In this document: positions 9,610 through 22,123 of the stretch, piece after piece
Layout of the letters: each line of letters opens with the position of its first letter
Position numbering within the stretch: position 1 is the first letter of the stretch
Source: Triparma columacea
Lineage: Eukaryota > Sar > Bolidophyceae > Parmales > Triparmaceae
Length of the DNA: 27,640 bases
Direction of reading: 5' to 3'
NCBI GenBank assembly: GCA_030267965.1
Contig: BRYA01000312.1
Coordinates: forward strand, 643-28,282
Program-made: the position numbers and the translations under genes
The notes under the pieces: model-generated
Databases searched by the model: none
Seen by the model: only the letters and a program-made list of their open reading frames with translations
What the model was told of the DNA's origin: nothing

Positions 9610-12600
9610 TTATAACAACCCATCGTTCACCTGGTCCAGCGCAACATCAACTAATCCAACGCTCGTCCTTGGACAAACCTGTCCCAAAATCTCCAGCACC
9701 AAGCTCTGGATGCGGGGAGATCCGTGCTCTAGCAAAATGAACATGTACGAAAGAAACTCTGGATCTGTCGTTCGTTCCCTGCACGCCTTGCTGTTTAAAA
9801 TTTCATTGAGAAACTCGACCCTCGAGTGAACGTGTAGCTCCACCTTGAGGGCTATGTCTTCCTTGAGGAAGAATGAAGTTGAAGTTGCTATGTCGTCCAG
9901 GAGGAAGGTCAGGCAACTATCCTGAAGTTTCACGGTATAGTCCCTCGTTTTCTCCAACACGCTGCCGTACAAGCTCTCGCTCCGCGACCGCCTCTGCTCC
10001 ACGATGCAAATCGCGTCAATCTCGTCGTCTTCTTCTATCTCCCTGACAACCTTGTGGTTGTTTTTTGAAGTATTGAGGGCATGCCTTGTTATTAGCTTAA
10101 AGAGCTCCCAGGAGGTGGCGGAAATTGTGCTGAATTGAGCAATTGAAAGGTCGACAGCGAGGGAAGTACTAGGCAGAGGTGGCTGAAGAGGATTGAATCC
10201 CTTCTTTTTGATTCTCGGAGGGCTTGCTCTAATCAGCCCCAGACTCCCCATCCCCTTGTTGCGCTCATCCTTGACCTTCTTAGCCCTCTCTCTGTCCTCT
10301 TCTTCGCGCCGGCAGCGCCTTACACCAAGTTGCACGCACTTCTCCGAAATCACAACCCTCTCACTCTGGTACTTGAATCCGTAGGAGCCATTGGTTACTT
10401 CTATTACCTCGTGATTGCCTCCCAAGGAAACCATTGGAACGAGATGATGGTCGCCACCCGAGGACCACAACAGCTGAGACTCCATGATCCCGGTGACGAC
10501 CCCGTCACGGGTGAAAAAAAATCGCCCTCTCTCAAAATCGACACCGCATCCGTATATCGTGTCAGGAGCAATCTTGGAAATCGCGGGATCGCCCTGTCGC
10601 ACAGCGTCGGTATGTGCCTCTACGTCTATTTCGTCGAGCTCCATCATGCTTGGCATACCAGCCCTGTCCCCCTCGCTCATGAAGCTAGCGTTAAGATTGC
10701 TTTCGTCGCCGTCCTCCGGTGCCACTGACGTGTCAGCATGAGAGTCAAGTACCCCAGCGTCATCGAGCGTGGGCGCAGTGATATTCTCCTCAACTTCCCC
10801 CTCACCGACGACCGCTCCGTCGACAGCCTCCCCATGCGCAAAGAACTTGTTGTCTTTAATCCTCCAACCGTAGGTTCCCTTTGAGCCGCCGACATTTTTC
10901 CTCGCATTTTCCTCGCTAGTGGAGGCCTGCACAGTGGTCGGAAGAATTTCTTCGATGACTTCCATCTCTTCCGCCGACTCGTACTCGCCCGGGTCTTCTT
11001 CGCGACCTCCTCTGCCATCGCCCCCAGCACCGTCCCTGCCATCAAGAGAAGAGGAACCAGCCTCCTCTCCAGCAGCCTTGACCTCATCATTTCTGACGGC
11101 GCTCAAGCCGATTCCCACTTTGCTATTTGTTCCGCCGCACCTGACAATTATCTCGAAGTAGTTGGAACCCGTGGGGCTCAAGGTAGCAGTCCCTCTCAGC
11201 ATGGTCCTCTCCAAGACCCTGTGAACAGCTGTTGTACCTCCGTGGCAAAGCTCGACCCCCGGAGTTTTATTCCAGCCCCCAATTTCCTTCCCCTCGATCT
11301 CAAGCCAGTGCTCCCACCACTCGTTCCACTCCTCGCATTTGATCTCTTGCATAATCTTCTTGTTCCTGTAGGGGTTTCGAAATCCAACGTCAAAGAGCCA
11401 GCCGCCGTCGCAAAGCCGAAGGTAGGTCTCCCCCTTGACCTTCTCATCCGCGAGTAAAGGGGTCGGTAGGCGGAAGCGGTACGAAACTTCGGCAATATCG
11501 TCGCATTTATAGCTCTTCCCAGTTCTTGTAGTTGAGTTGTGAGGAAGAGATCGAACACCAACGCCATTGCTAGCTGTCACGACATACGTAAACCTAACCC
11601 CCCTCTTCTTCTTGTCCTGTTTCGCGCGCCTTTCGACCCCATTCCGTTTCCACTCTTCGACCTTATGCTTTTGCTTCCCCTTCTCCCCTTCCATCATGAA
11701 GATGATTTTCGCATACTTCTTCATCAGAGCGGCCGGAGTCCTCGATTTAGGGGGTGTGTTCTGGAGCATGTCAATGGCAGCACTCTCAATAGTAGGGTCC
11801 AGCATCCTTTCTGCCACCTGCCTTACAACGCTAAGCACCCCATCCCAACCAACGCCTCCATCTACGAGCGTTTTCCTTAGCCCATCGACCGTCCAGAGTC
11901 TCGGATTCTCCCACGTCCTCAAAGCCAGGAAGTTCTCAATCGTAGAGTCAATAGAAATCGTGGAAGTAAGCAGCTCAATGATTTCCCAATCCACAATCGA
12001 CTTATGATCTCGAGGCTCCCAGTCAAGCATCACCCTCTGCATTATTACCACCGCTGTGCCGACGGCGCGCTTCTTCAGCGCATCCCGGAGAAGGGCGACG
12101 ACGTGCGTGTAAAGAGATTGGAAGTTGGACGTGCAGAGGGAAAGATACGGCGAGGGGCATGACTCGAGCCCTCGGAGATAGTGATGACGGAGATTGGCAG
12201 GATCTACCTTGCCTTGCGTAGAGGGATGGGAGGAGGTTGCGTTCCGACTATCGGCTCCGCCGTTCCCGTTGGCACCGGCATTATTTCGGTCCGAAGAAGG
12301 AGCTTGGTTTTGGGATCCCTGGTTATCACTGCGGTTGTTGCGAAGAGCGAAGGGAAGCGAATGCGGTGAGTAAGCGGACCGAGGTATGATGAGGGTAAAG
12401 TAGTATTCGACGTAAACAACATGCTGCGTCGCAATTCCCAATTTCTCACCTGTCTACGTCAGAGTCGTTGCTTCTCCCTCGCACAAGGGCGTCGTTGTTG
12501 TGAAGCGCCGCAGATCGGCGCAGTGGGAAACCGGCGGGAGACAGGTTCGTGGGAGCTGTGTTGGTATCGCCAGGTCCTTCTGGGTTTTGCGCAGGAGATG

Positions 12601-15600
12601 GCTCAGCAATGGTAGCCAATGTCAAACCTCCCCTCTTCTTGCCCCTGTGGTTCTCCACCCTCTCCTTCAGCCTCCCCCCCCCCTTGCCCCGCATTCCAAC
12701 TTTGAGGTACACAAGTGCGTCAACGTCACATCCGAAGTTGATGTCCTTAATGAGCTCGAATAATCCTCGGAAACCGAAAGCACGGGACAATGCCCTGAGC
12801 TTCCTTCGAGCAAGGAGAACCGAAAGTTGGAGCGGAGGAGGAGGGAAAGTAGGTCTCGCGGGCTCAGCTTCTTCATCCCCTTTCTTCTCGTCCTCCTCGA
12901 CTTCAGGAACGAAAGTGTGGTCAACAATCACGTAGGATCCACACGACTTCATAACCTTAAGACAGTTTTCGTCATCGAGAGAAAAGTCGCCGACGCCAAG
13001 AGTCGGACGGATGGGAGTCGAGCGAGTCCGGTAGAGTTTTATTGGTGATAGCATGGGGGTTGGAGATGGGGGAGGCCGAGGAGGTGATGAAGGGGCAGGG
13101 GGTGGAGTTGCAATTGAGGAAGTTTTATGGAAGCTGGAATCAGGTGAGAAGCGAAAGGTGCTTGGGTTAGCGTTGCGCGTTGCGACGATCACTCTATGCC
13201 ACTTCTTGCCCACACTCACCTTCCGCCTCCACTATCTAACCCTGGGCGGTCAGGGGAGTTTGGATTGTTGGGGTTGCCCTCGTGGACCTTGGTGCCTCTA
13301 AGGAACTCGCCTCTGTCCCTGACGCCCCAGCAAAGCTCTTCGAACCTTGACTTGTCACCCTCCGATAAGAACAATTGCCGCTTCCTTCTCAAGAAGCCTC
13401 TGAGAGTCTTGACCTTGCCAAATAAGAACCTCATGTTGTCACTGGGAGCTCTTGAGATCTCGCTATTGTGCCGGGCGCTGCTTGAAATGAGCCACATGAC
13501 CTCTCTCCACATGCCCGAGTGTTTGAGAAGGGCTGCGATGAACGGCTGCTCGCAAAATGGGAAGCTGTAGCACCCATTGGCATCAAGCCTCTTTTTAAGG
13601 AAGAGGGGCTCCCCGACGTGTCCCTCCATCCACTCATAAAACTTTTCGCCCGTCTGGGTGCGAGGGGATATGGCGAGTTCGTCAAGTATCTGTGATTGAG
13701 AGAAGGGGTTAGAGCAAAGCGAGTAAAATGGGACAAATGCATCGCAGGTAGATCCCGCCTTGCCCTTTGGGTTTGCCAAGCTCACCTTATCTCGGATGAC
13801 CAAGTCAGGCTGGGGAGGCATCTCAAATACATTGTCGTCCTCAATCACGTCTTCATCAATCCATGCCTTTATCTGCTCTCCCGTGGTGAAGGAGAGGGTG
13901 TCCCCAAGGAGTGTGTTCGACCTAGACTTCACCTCCTGGACGTCCCCTAGCAGCAAGGACATTCCCTGCGAAGTCTCTTCCGCAACGTCGATCATCCAGT
14001 TCTCCGATATCTCCTCGTTGCGCTCGAGGCCTCCGATGATCATGGGAGAGCGGAGCCACTTCTCGTGCTCAGTCTCTTCGATGGAAACGGAGGGTCCGGC
14101 GATGAGGGTGGACGCTAGTTTCCCTCCCAAGTGGGCGAGGGCCTTTTCTATGGAGAGCATCCAGTAAAGGGAGATGGTGGTGTTCCCTAATCCAGCTGGT
14201 GTCAGGGTAATGTGGTCGTTATATGACTTGAGCGAAACGGCCGGAAAGAAGGGTTGCGGGTTCGGGGAGGAGGAAGGGAAAGAGTCTGACGTAAACGCGA
14301 TACCGAGAGGCTCCGAGTTGAGACCGAAGGAGAGTGTGTAGTTGTCAAGGTCGAGGACGACATTTATGACATCCCCTGCCTTCAACCCTTTCAGCTTCTG
14401 GGTCCCGTAATTACCCTTGAGCTTCTCGCCATCCTTGTAGAGCGTGCCATCGGAAGACAGGGCCAGGCAGTGCTGTAGCTGGCCAAGGTGCTTGCCCCCC
14501 TCCTCTCCCCATATATCGTTCTCGCACTCGAAATTTCCCCTGTGAGGCACATTTCCGAACATGACGCCGACCATGATCCCCCCCTCGAAGTCGTAGCTTT
14601 TCAAGTTGACGTCCCAGACCCTGACAGTCTCCAGGAAGCCGTTTTCACAAACAGCGCTGCGGGCGAGGTGAAGCAAGTAAATGAAATGAGGTTGGGTTAT
14701 CTGCAGTTTCTCTCCTTCTTAAAATTCTCACCTCAGCCACGACAGGTTTGCGTGCATTTCCCTGTGCGCGAATCCGCATCCGCTTGCCGTTCCTAGGTTG
14801 TCGTAGCACCTCAGCTTCAGGACGTTCGTTGCCAGCGCGTGCTTGCCCCCTGCCGGCGCCTTGTCGGCCGACGAGGGGGTCGAAGTAGGTTTGGAGGAGA
14901 GCAACGAGGCTGAGGTTGATCCGCCCCATACCTCGGTCTTCATAAGCTGGACCTCGATAGCGGACCGGTAGGTGCAGACGATTGGGAAGACCTCGCCAGT
15001 AAGGTCAGTAAACGCGACGCCCTCGTCTACTCCATTCTTCTTGAAGCGAAGTGTCTTTTTGTCCATGTCTACCTCTATGCGGATCACGTCGCCCGGGTGA
15101 ATCTTGGACATGCAGTCGAGCCCCGCTGACGAGCCGTGGTACAGCTGTCCGTTGTAGCTCCTCCTCACCCACATGTTTGGGGCCGACTCGTAAGAGGAGC
15201 TCGTTATGGGTTTGTTAGCGACCCCGAACGCCGAGCACTCGTCGTGTTCGGAGTCTTCGACGAGCTTGAATTCCCACGCCGCCTTACCGCTCTCGCACCC
15301 GACGTCCACGAGGCAGTGCTGGTTGGAGGCGGCCAATGAACGGAAGAGCGCACCGTCATCGGTTATTGAGACGTCATCCGACTTCTCAGTAGTGTCGAAA
15401 ACGCCACTAACCTCAACAGGTCCGTCAGAGCTGATAGGACCAAAGGATGCATTCTGGACCTGCAAAGCGAAGGGCCGACATGCGTAAGGAGAGTGAGCGG
15501 CGAGTTAAAATACTTCAAACCCTGGACTATTCTCACCTCGAAGTCCTCGACCTTCTGTAGCGCCTGGTGGCTCATTTCAGCGTCGTCGGAAATGCCGTTG

Positions 15601-18600
15601 AGTTTGTCCAGTACCTTCGTCAGGTAGACAACGTAGGGTAGAATCGGCGTGGCCAGCCATAGCTGGTCCGCGTAGCCTGACGTTACCGTCGCTGTTAGTG
15701 GTAGGACGGTTGAGACTAGGGTCCTTTTTAGGTGTGACTGGAGTTTGGAGACGGTCTCTTGACTGGGGGACGAGTTGTACTTGTCCATAGCGGCGTCGCA
15801 TATCAAGTTCGCGCCCTTTACGATGAAGGTCACGGTGCTCGTCAGGAGCTTCTCGCTCTTGCTCGTACCGTTCCCCCTCACTACGCCCGCCTCCAACTTC
15901 TTGATCAGATTCGTAAGGAAGACAGTCCCCTTTTCCTCTACCCCCTCCATCTTCTCCCTTTCGCCTTCACCCCCAATGCTCTTCAGCCGTTCTATTGACG
16001 CCTTCACAACGACCTCAGTCGAGCATTGAATAACCGCCGTAGTATGTTCCCCCTCACACCCGATAAGTCTCGCCATGTCCCTACCTCCGAATCTCGCCAA
16101 CAGTCCCCTCGCCATAACCCCCCCACCGTCATCCTCCCTCCCCCCCCCCCCAACCCTCTTCTCACTCATGACCTGTACGAACATCCCGCACCTTTCGGGG
16201 ACGTTGTTCCACATGCATTCTACGCCCTCGACGGCAGCGAGGGCAGCCGCTGCGCTTACCTTACCCCGCTCGCTCGAGACGAGCTTGGCTAGGACTTGTC
16301 TGAGTTCAAGTCTGTCTGACTCTACCGGGAAGAAGCAGTCAAGGATCCCTGGGTTGTGGGTGCGGTGGTACGTAACAAGGCGCGAGAAGTTGTGGCGGAG
16401 GATGGATAGGAGGCTGGTCGTTATCGACTCGTGTAAAGGGTTTGAGGAGGTGGCGGAGAACCTGGAGATTAGAATTCGAAGAAGGTTGAAAACGTGAGGG
16501 CTAGGCTCGTGCGTGAACATCTATACACGAGGAGCGAAGAGACAAAAGGGAACGGGGGAGTGTTAGCCATAGTCTTGTTCCGGGGGAAAGGTTCCCTTGG
16601 TTCCGCCTGTCTCACCTCGCTGAGTGCGTAGAGTTTAGCCTTCTCATGTACCATCGGTGGGTCCGTGACCGGCGGGGCTACCGGCTTCGTCTGGTGCTCC
16701 GCAAGAGTAGCGACGGCGGAGAGGAGGCCGGCGACGCTTTCAAGGGCGAGGTCAGCACCAGTGTCTAGGGACATCTTTGAAGCCTGTGGAGGGGGGAGGG
16801 TGGGTAGTGTGAGGGGTGTTGTAATTGTGTGTTGGAGATGACGCCTTGCTTTTCGTCCTCTTCCCCTCTCATGTTTATTCCGTCTTCTTTTCTCTTTCTC
16901 TTTTTTCTCTTCACCCTCCCCCCCCCCCACACAAAACTTTACTACATCATCCTTACCTCTTCCTCCTCCCCCTCATTCCTCCTTTGTTGGTTGCATAAGC
17001 TGCAAAAATTCGCTCCTTTATGGCTTGGGTACCCGCATCCTTCACATTCCCACATGTTACTGTTATCGTTCAAGTACGCCTTAAGCTCCGAGGCTGTACA
17101 GGGGGTTAGTGGGCGGGACGAAGAGGTTGTGTCGGGCTCGTTTATTATGTAGAAGGTTGGGTTTACGATGGGGGAGTCGTTGGGGAGAGGGATTTTAGGT
17201 GGGGGGGGAGGGGGGGTGGAGGGACTTGAGGGGGAGGAGGGGATTGAGGAAGCGTCAGGGTGGGCGCTGCATTTATGCCACGTTCTGAAGATTGGGGGAT
17301 GGGGAGGAGGGAGGAGCGAAGGTTTCGAGTTAGTTAAACCTCGAGTGTTTTATAAACGGTAGTTTGTGGCCTTTCTCGAAATTCCATTTTCCTATCCTAA
17401 CCCTCCCCTCCCCCCCCCCCTTCCATTAACTCTTACTCCCATTAACTCTTCGTCTTACCTAACCTCTCCGTCAATCTTAGCAAATACCCCTTTGCATTTC
17501 CCCTTCTCCCACCTGCCCATCCAGTACCCGTCCCCCTTCTTTCTAGCGATGCCTATACCGACACCGTCCTTACGGTTGTTCTCCATACCTCCATACCACC
17601 TTTGTGTTTGTAGGGGGGGGGGAGAGAAAGAGGGATTATCAAGAAGTTCGTGTGAGATGGTCTTCTCCAAACAAATTCTCATTCGCCCTGTTGCCAAAAC
17701 AAACACTCCTCCCCCTCCCCCCCCTCTCTCTCCCCTAACCTCTTACTCCCATTAACTCTGCGCGCTTCGCAAGGCTTACCTTTTAATCCCCAACCCCTTA
17801 GGTCCTTCACCTTTATCGTAATTCTCCACCCCCCATTCCCCCTCCTCTCCTTCCCCACCACCACCCCAGCATCCTTTGAAAGAAATTTTTCTATTCCCTC
17901 CATAAAACGCAACAGCCCCATAGATAGGAGTGGAGGGGGTGGGTTTAATATCGTTGAATACAGTGCCTTGGTGTTTACCGTTAACCTCAACACCCCCTTG
18001 TCCATCTGAGATTTTAATAACAACAGTATCACCCGGGTGAACCTTCTCCCTACTCCCTCCCCTTACTTGTGAACCGCGTTGGTATACATTACCGTTGTAA
18101 CATCTGTACATCCAAAGGTTATTCGAGCTGTTATAGCTATCGCTTATCCTAGGCCAGGTTCCTAACCCTATACATGAGGACTCGTCGTTTGATACATCGT
18201 GGGTTATGAGGAAGGATATATAGTATGTACCTGAGGAGGGTATACATGGGGTCACGTAACAAGAGGTATGTGAGGAGGTGGATGAGGTTACTTCTAACCC
18301 GTCTGATGATACCTTGATACCGGAAGTGGACGCTAGGTTTAAATCGAATCCCATTTCGGAGAAGTTGAAGGACTTGGTACGGTCGTGGCCTTTTGATTTT
18401 ATAGTGATACGACGTTTAACTGCGTCTGTGATACCGTTTATCGTAGAGACGTGTTTGTAATCGAAACCTTCTTTAACACCGTATAGAAGAGAGGATAAGG
18501 TACCGATTCGGCTTACGAAAGGCCACGGGTTACCGTTGACTGAACTCAGCCATGATATTACGTGCTCGTTTAAACCCCTCTCCGATGTTACTTTAGGAGT

Positions 18601-20025
18601 TAGTGGGGGGGGTGAGGGGGGTGATAGGACTAGGGCGATTGGAGGGGTTGAACCAATGTAGGTAATATGGTAACGTGATAGTAGACGTGAGTTTAGTGTT
18701 ATGGTACCTGGTGAGTTTGATGGTGTTTGGGTTGTTGGGTTTGTGGTCGTGTTGGGGTGGGGTGGAGGGGGGTAGATTACAGACTTTGAGACACCGTTTG
18801 GGGTCTCGTTGAAGCGGATTATTGTTGTTGAACCGGGGGAGGGGAGGGTTAAGGTTAGGAGGATACCGTGGGGGATCTCGAGGAAGTGCTTGTGGGAGGA
18901 GGAGGGGGCGGAAGGGGAGCTGGGTGTACGGGATGGGAGAACAGGGACGATTCTGGAAGAAATGGGGGGGGGGGAGTGGGGGGAGGAGTGTGAGGGGTTG
19001 GTTGGGAGGTTTGTTTGGCATCTTTTGAATATCCTTGAAATGTCTATTGGGTTAACGACATTTCCATTCCATTTCCATAATAATAATCTCCCCCTCCCCT
19101 CCCACTCCCCTTAACTCTTTGCGCTCTCTCGACGCCCTCCCCTTAACTCTTCTTGCTTCTTGCGTGCTCTGTTCCTACTTACCTTTCCTCGACCCAGTTT
19201 TCGAGTCCTGAATGTTCCATTCTAACCTCATCAAAAAGTGTCCCAACCCCATCCTCATCATCTACGATTCTCATGGTGGATATGATTGCATCGGCAATTA
19301 GTTTTGAACGTGTCGAGGAGGGGGGGAGGGAGGATATTGTTGTAAGGAGTGTTAGGTATGATGTTGATAAGTTCGTATGCTGGGGTGAGGAGGAGGTGGA
19401 GGAGGAGGAAGAGGAGGGATGACTGGTGGGGGGTGGGGTGAGGAAGGGGGGGGGGGTTGGTTATGGAATATTGAGGGTAATATGATTTATGATATGGAGA
19501 TATATGGGATATAAGGGGGGGGGAGGGGGTTGAGGTTCAATTCCACCTATCGTGTTGTCTGTATGTTGTTTGTATGTGTCTCAATGTCCTCTCAATCAAT
19601 CTTATCTCCAATTGTCCAATCTTGATTCTCTTTTTAACTCTTCTTTTCATCCTTCTCTTAACATATTCCTGCATTTCATCCCTCTCGTCCTTCTCCCCAA
19701 TCCATCCCCTCCCTCACTTCCCTCAATAACTCCCTCAAATAGCTCACCTTAGTTTAACAGCTTTAGAGTTGATAGTATTTGATTGTTCAGAGGATGTTTG
19801 AAGTTTAGGTATAAATGTTGACATTTCAAACACATTATTACTACTACTATCTAACACTAATACATCATCACTAGAAGACCTATTAACTGTTGAAGAGCTA
19901 TTAGGTATAGAGGAAGAAGAGGAGGAGGAAGAAGAAGATAGAATCGAAGGATCTAATATTGGAAGGGAATGAGAGGATAATGAAGGTACAAATGGGAATA
20001 AGGGTAATGCTGATGAGGACGACAT
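9610..20025 (-). CDS. Giant multi-SPRY protein with RanBP2-type zinc finger
   Basis: My model has 12 exons on the minus strand: 20025-19748, 19422-19183, 19087-17811, 17687-17459, 17284-16957, 16783-16616, 16520-15537, 15459-14732, 14656-13786, 13689-13220, 13133-12450 and 12328-9610. Phases agree throughout, giving about 2,991 aa. The N-terminus is Ser-rich. SPRY domains lie at about 417-578 (NLWMYRCYNGNVYQRG, HPGDTVVI), 1195-1345 (NMWVRRSYNGQLYHG, HPGDVIRIEVD), 1420-1565 and 2418-2740 (split by an acidic insert). A RanBP2 zinc finger (WECEGCG...NFCSLC) lies at about 748-770. The C-terminal 150 residues look helical and end in a stretch (HGSPRIQSLVLEILGQVCP) like the armadillo-type regions of very large E3 ligases. 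No HECT or RING is visible. A role as an interaction scaffold, possibly in ubiquitin pathways, is inferred. Weak points are the 325-nt first intron, the GAG acceptor at 19088 and the donor choice at 17810 or 17782. Confidence 0.78.
13690..13785 (-). other. Stopless 96-nt intron inside the giant SPRY gene
   Basis: This segment keeps the frame open, so it could be read as coding. It starts GTGAGC directly after codons for VIRDK, carries a CTCTAACC branch-like site about 20 nt before the end, and finishes in a pyrimidine run plus CACAG before ILDELAISP. Its length fits the other introns of the gene. I treat it as an intron of 3n length. If it is retained, the protein gains 32 residues. Confidence 0.65.
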
Positions 20026-20297
20026 GTTGGATATGTGCGTGTATGCGTTGTATGTGTGTGTAGGAATAATAGAGGACAATTTTGTCAAGACAAAAAATGG
20101 AGGAATTTGGACGCCAAAGTAGACCAACACAAAGCAGCCAGCAGAGGGTTAGAATCAAGGGAAAAGAAATTTAAAAGTCAAAGTAGTCCAGCCAGTGCGT
20201 ATTTCTTTTTTCTTTTTAGCGTATATAATTTTACTTCATATTGTCCCAAAATTTCCATTATTGTCTACGCTCTTAACAACAGCAATATGAATCCTCC
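20026..20297. other. Intergenic region between bestrophin 3' end and giant gene 5' end
   Basis: AT-rich 272-bp gap between two minus-strand genes. It must hold the 3' UTR and terminator of the channel gene and the promoter of the giant SPRY gene. I recognised no specific motif. Confidence 0.4.
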
Positions 20298-21899
20298 TCA
20301 TAATTCCGCAGCCACGCTTATCCGTCTGTTGAAAGCCCATTGCATCCACGCTAAAGGTAGATGATTAGGGTCAGCACCAAAGGGTTCCTCGATCTATTCA
20401 TGTGCGTGTGTTTGGGGGGGGGGGGAGTTTGTAAGTCCTCTCACTTATAATCCTGGTTTAGTGTTTGTTGTTTAACTTTGCGCTTTCCTCCTCCATCCCA
20501 CTCCCCTCACCTCTCTCGCAACCTGGTTCAACGCTAAGTAGCTCGTAACAGTTAAAAAAGTCCCTACACACGCCAGTACAACGCCCTCGACGAACGCTGA
20601 TATAATGAATGGTACGGACAAACAGAACGACCATACCATAACAGTGATTGCTTGCGCGTATGGGAAGGGGAAGGGGGTATCCGCAATTGATAAAGCACGC
20701 TGAAAACCTGGGGTTGGGGGGGAGGATGGAGGTCAATTTTTTTGAACGAGAGCAATTCAAAGCAAAAGGAGACACGAGAAAACTTACCTAAGGTTCCCTC
20801 GGAGAGAACCTGGAGAAGACGTGTGAAAACAGGGGGTGGTATATCGAGGTCACCTTCCTGTAGTGCTGCTACAGCTATGTTGTGTAGTCTCATTGTTTGA
20901 ACAGACGCCGGCAGTCCCGGTGTTGTTGGTGAGAGATTGAATACTTTTAGATCGGAGGGTTTGAGAGGGTAGAGAACGGGAAGAGGGTTTAGAGAGGCGA
21001 CGTAGGCGTTGTGGAGGGGGGTGAAACGAGGGAAGAATATGAGGACGAGACGAGAGGTACGGGGGAGGGTGGTGGAGGAATCGAGAGGGGGGGAGGGAAA
21101 GGGGGGGAAGGAGGATTGGTAGGATGGGAGGGAAACTGAAGGGTAGTCGGTTACAATGTTCGAACTTTTTCCGGATGAAGTGACGTCGTCTCCCCGCAAT
21201 GCCATGATCGAGAGGGCGTGGAGCAGCGATATACCGTGGATGAAGGATTCATTCAGTTCCCTGCAACGATGCGTAGATAGTTGGTTAGGGGAGGCAGCGA
21301 TGCATATCCAATCCAGCCCTGAACACCCAGTCTCACCTGAGCCTCTTGGCGTGGTCGTCTTCGCTCCCTCCCTCCCCACCGCCCTCGGTCTTGGGAACTT
21401 TCCTAAGGAACGACTTGAACTGTAAAGCCGCATCTGACCATTTTGAGCTGCGGTGATATAGACGATGAGCGCGACGGTGTGGGCAAGTGCGGTCGTTGTG
21501 CAACAGTCGTCTACCCCACGTCCTCCTCGAGCAGTGTCGCATCGGTCCATAGAGGTCCGTGTGGTCCTTGAAGTTCACTTGGATGCTTAGGGCCCCCCTA
21601 TCATCTCACCTAACCACGCTCAGCGACAACCTGGCGTCCCAGTAACGACCATATGCGAGGTTCGTGCGAAATATCAAACCAAAGCCAACAAGAAACGCCC
21701 AAATCTGGAACGGATACGGGTGGATGAAACCTGTGGAACCATTGAGAGTGCGGGAGGAGGTAACAAGCTGGAAATCACTGGCCTCGAGGACGCCGGATAG
21801 GCATGTTATCAGTGATGAGTAAAGGATTATTCGGGGGAAAGGGGAACCTACGACGTTGAAGGAGAGCAAACCGCAAAATGGCTTTGGGTAAACTTTCAT
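20298..21899 (-). CDS. Bestrophin-family anion channel (RFP-TM / UPF0187 type)
   Basis: Five exons on the minus strand: 21899-21610, 21447-21337, 21260-20788, 20707-20511 and 20393-20298. Phases join as 2, 2, 1 and 0, giving about 388 aa. Family hallmarks appear in order: GSPFPRIILYSSLITCLSG (first membrane helix and selectivity-region equivalent), IFRTNLAYGRYWDAR, SSKWSDAALQFKSF, TPFPFPYAQAITVMVW with the following hydrophobic helices, LNQVARE, then IEEPFGADPNHLPL. The last motif sits in the small final exon (TGA at 20298-20300). Bestrophins and their plant and algal relatives pass chloride or bicarbonate across membranes. In algae some sit in thylakoids, but the target membrane is not evident here. 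The N-terminus is short. An upstream exon or targeting peptide may be missing, and the ATG at 21899 is only the first in frame. Confidence 0.87.
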
Positions 21900-21988
21900 C
21901 GAAAGCACACTTTTGGAGGGGGAAGATTTTATATGTAGAGGGAGGAGGAAGGGGAAGGAAAGAAGGGGAATTGGGCGTAGATAGCACT

Positions 21989-22050
21989 TACGTAGAGGTG
22001 GGAAATATGCAACGATGGGATATGTCGTTTTGAAGGTGCAGTCAAATTTT
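21989..22050 (+). promoter_or_regulatory. Conserved upstream module, copy 1
   Basis: The segment from ACGTAGAGGTGG to GCAGTCAAATTTT is repeated nearly unchanged at 27482-27543. Both copies contain GATATGTCGTTTTGAAGG and are followed by ATTCACTTC. Copy 1 lies 74-135 bp before the ATG of the LRR_5-like gene, in the 224-bp divergent gap with the bestrophin gene. A promoter role is inferred from position and conservation. Confidence 0.5.
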
Positions 22051-22123
22051 CAGATTTTCACATTTTCAGAATTCAAGAGCAAATTCATAAAACTCATTCA
22101 CTTCTTGTGTCGTTCGTCGTCGT

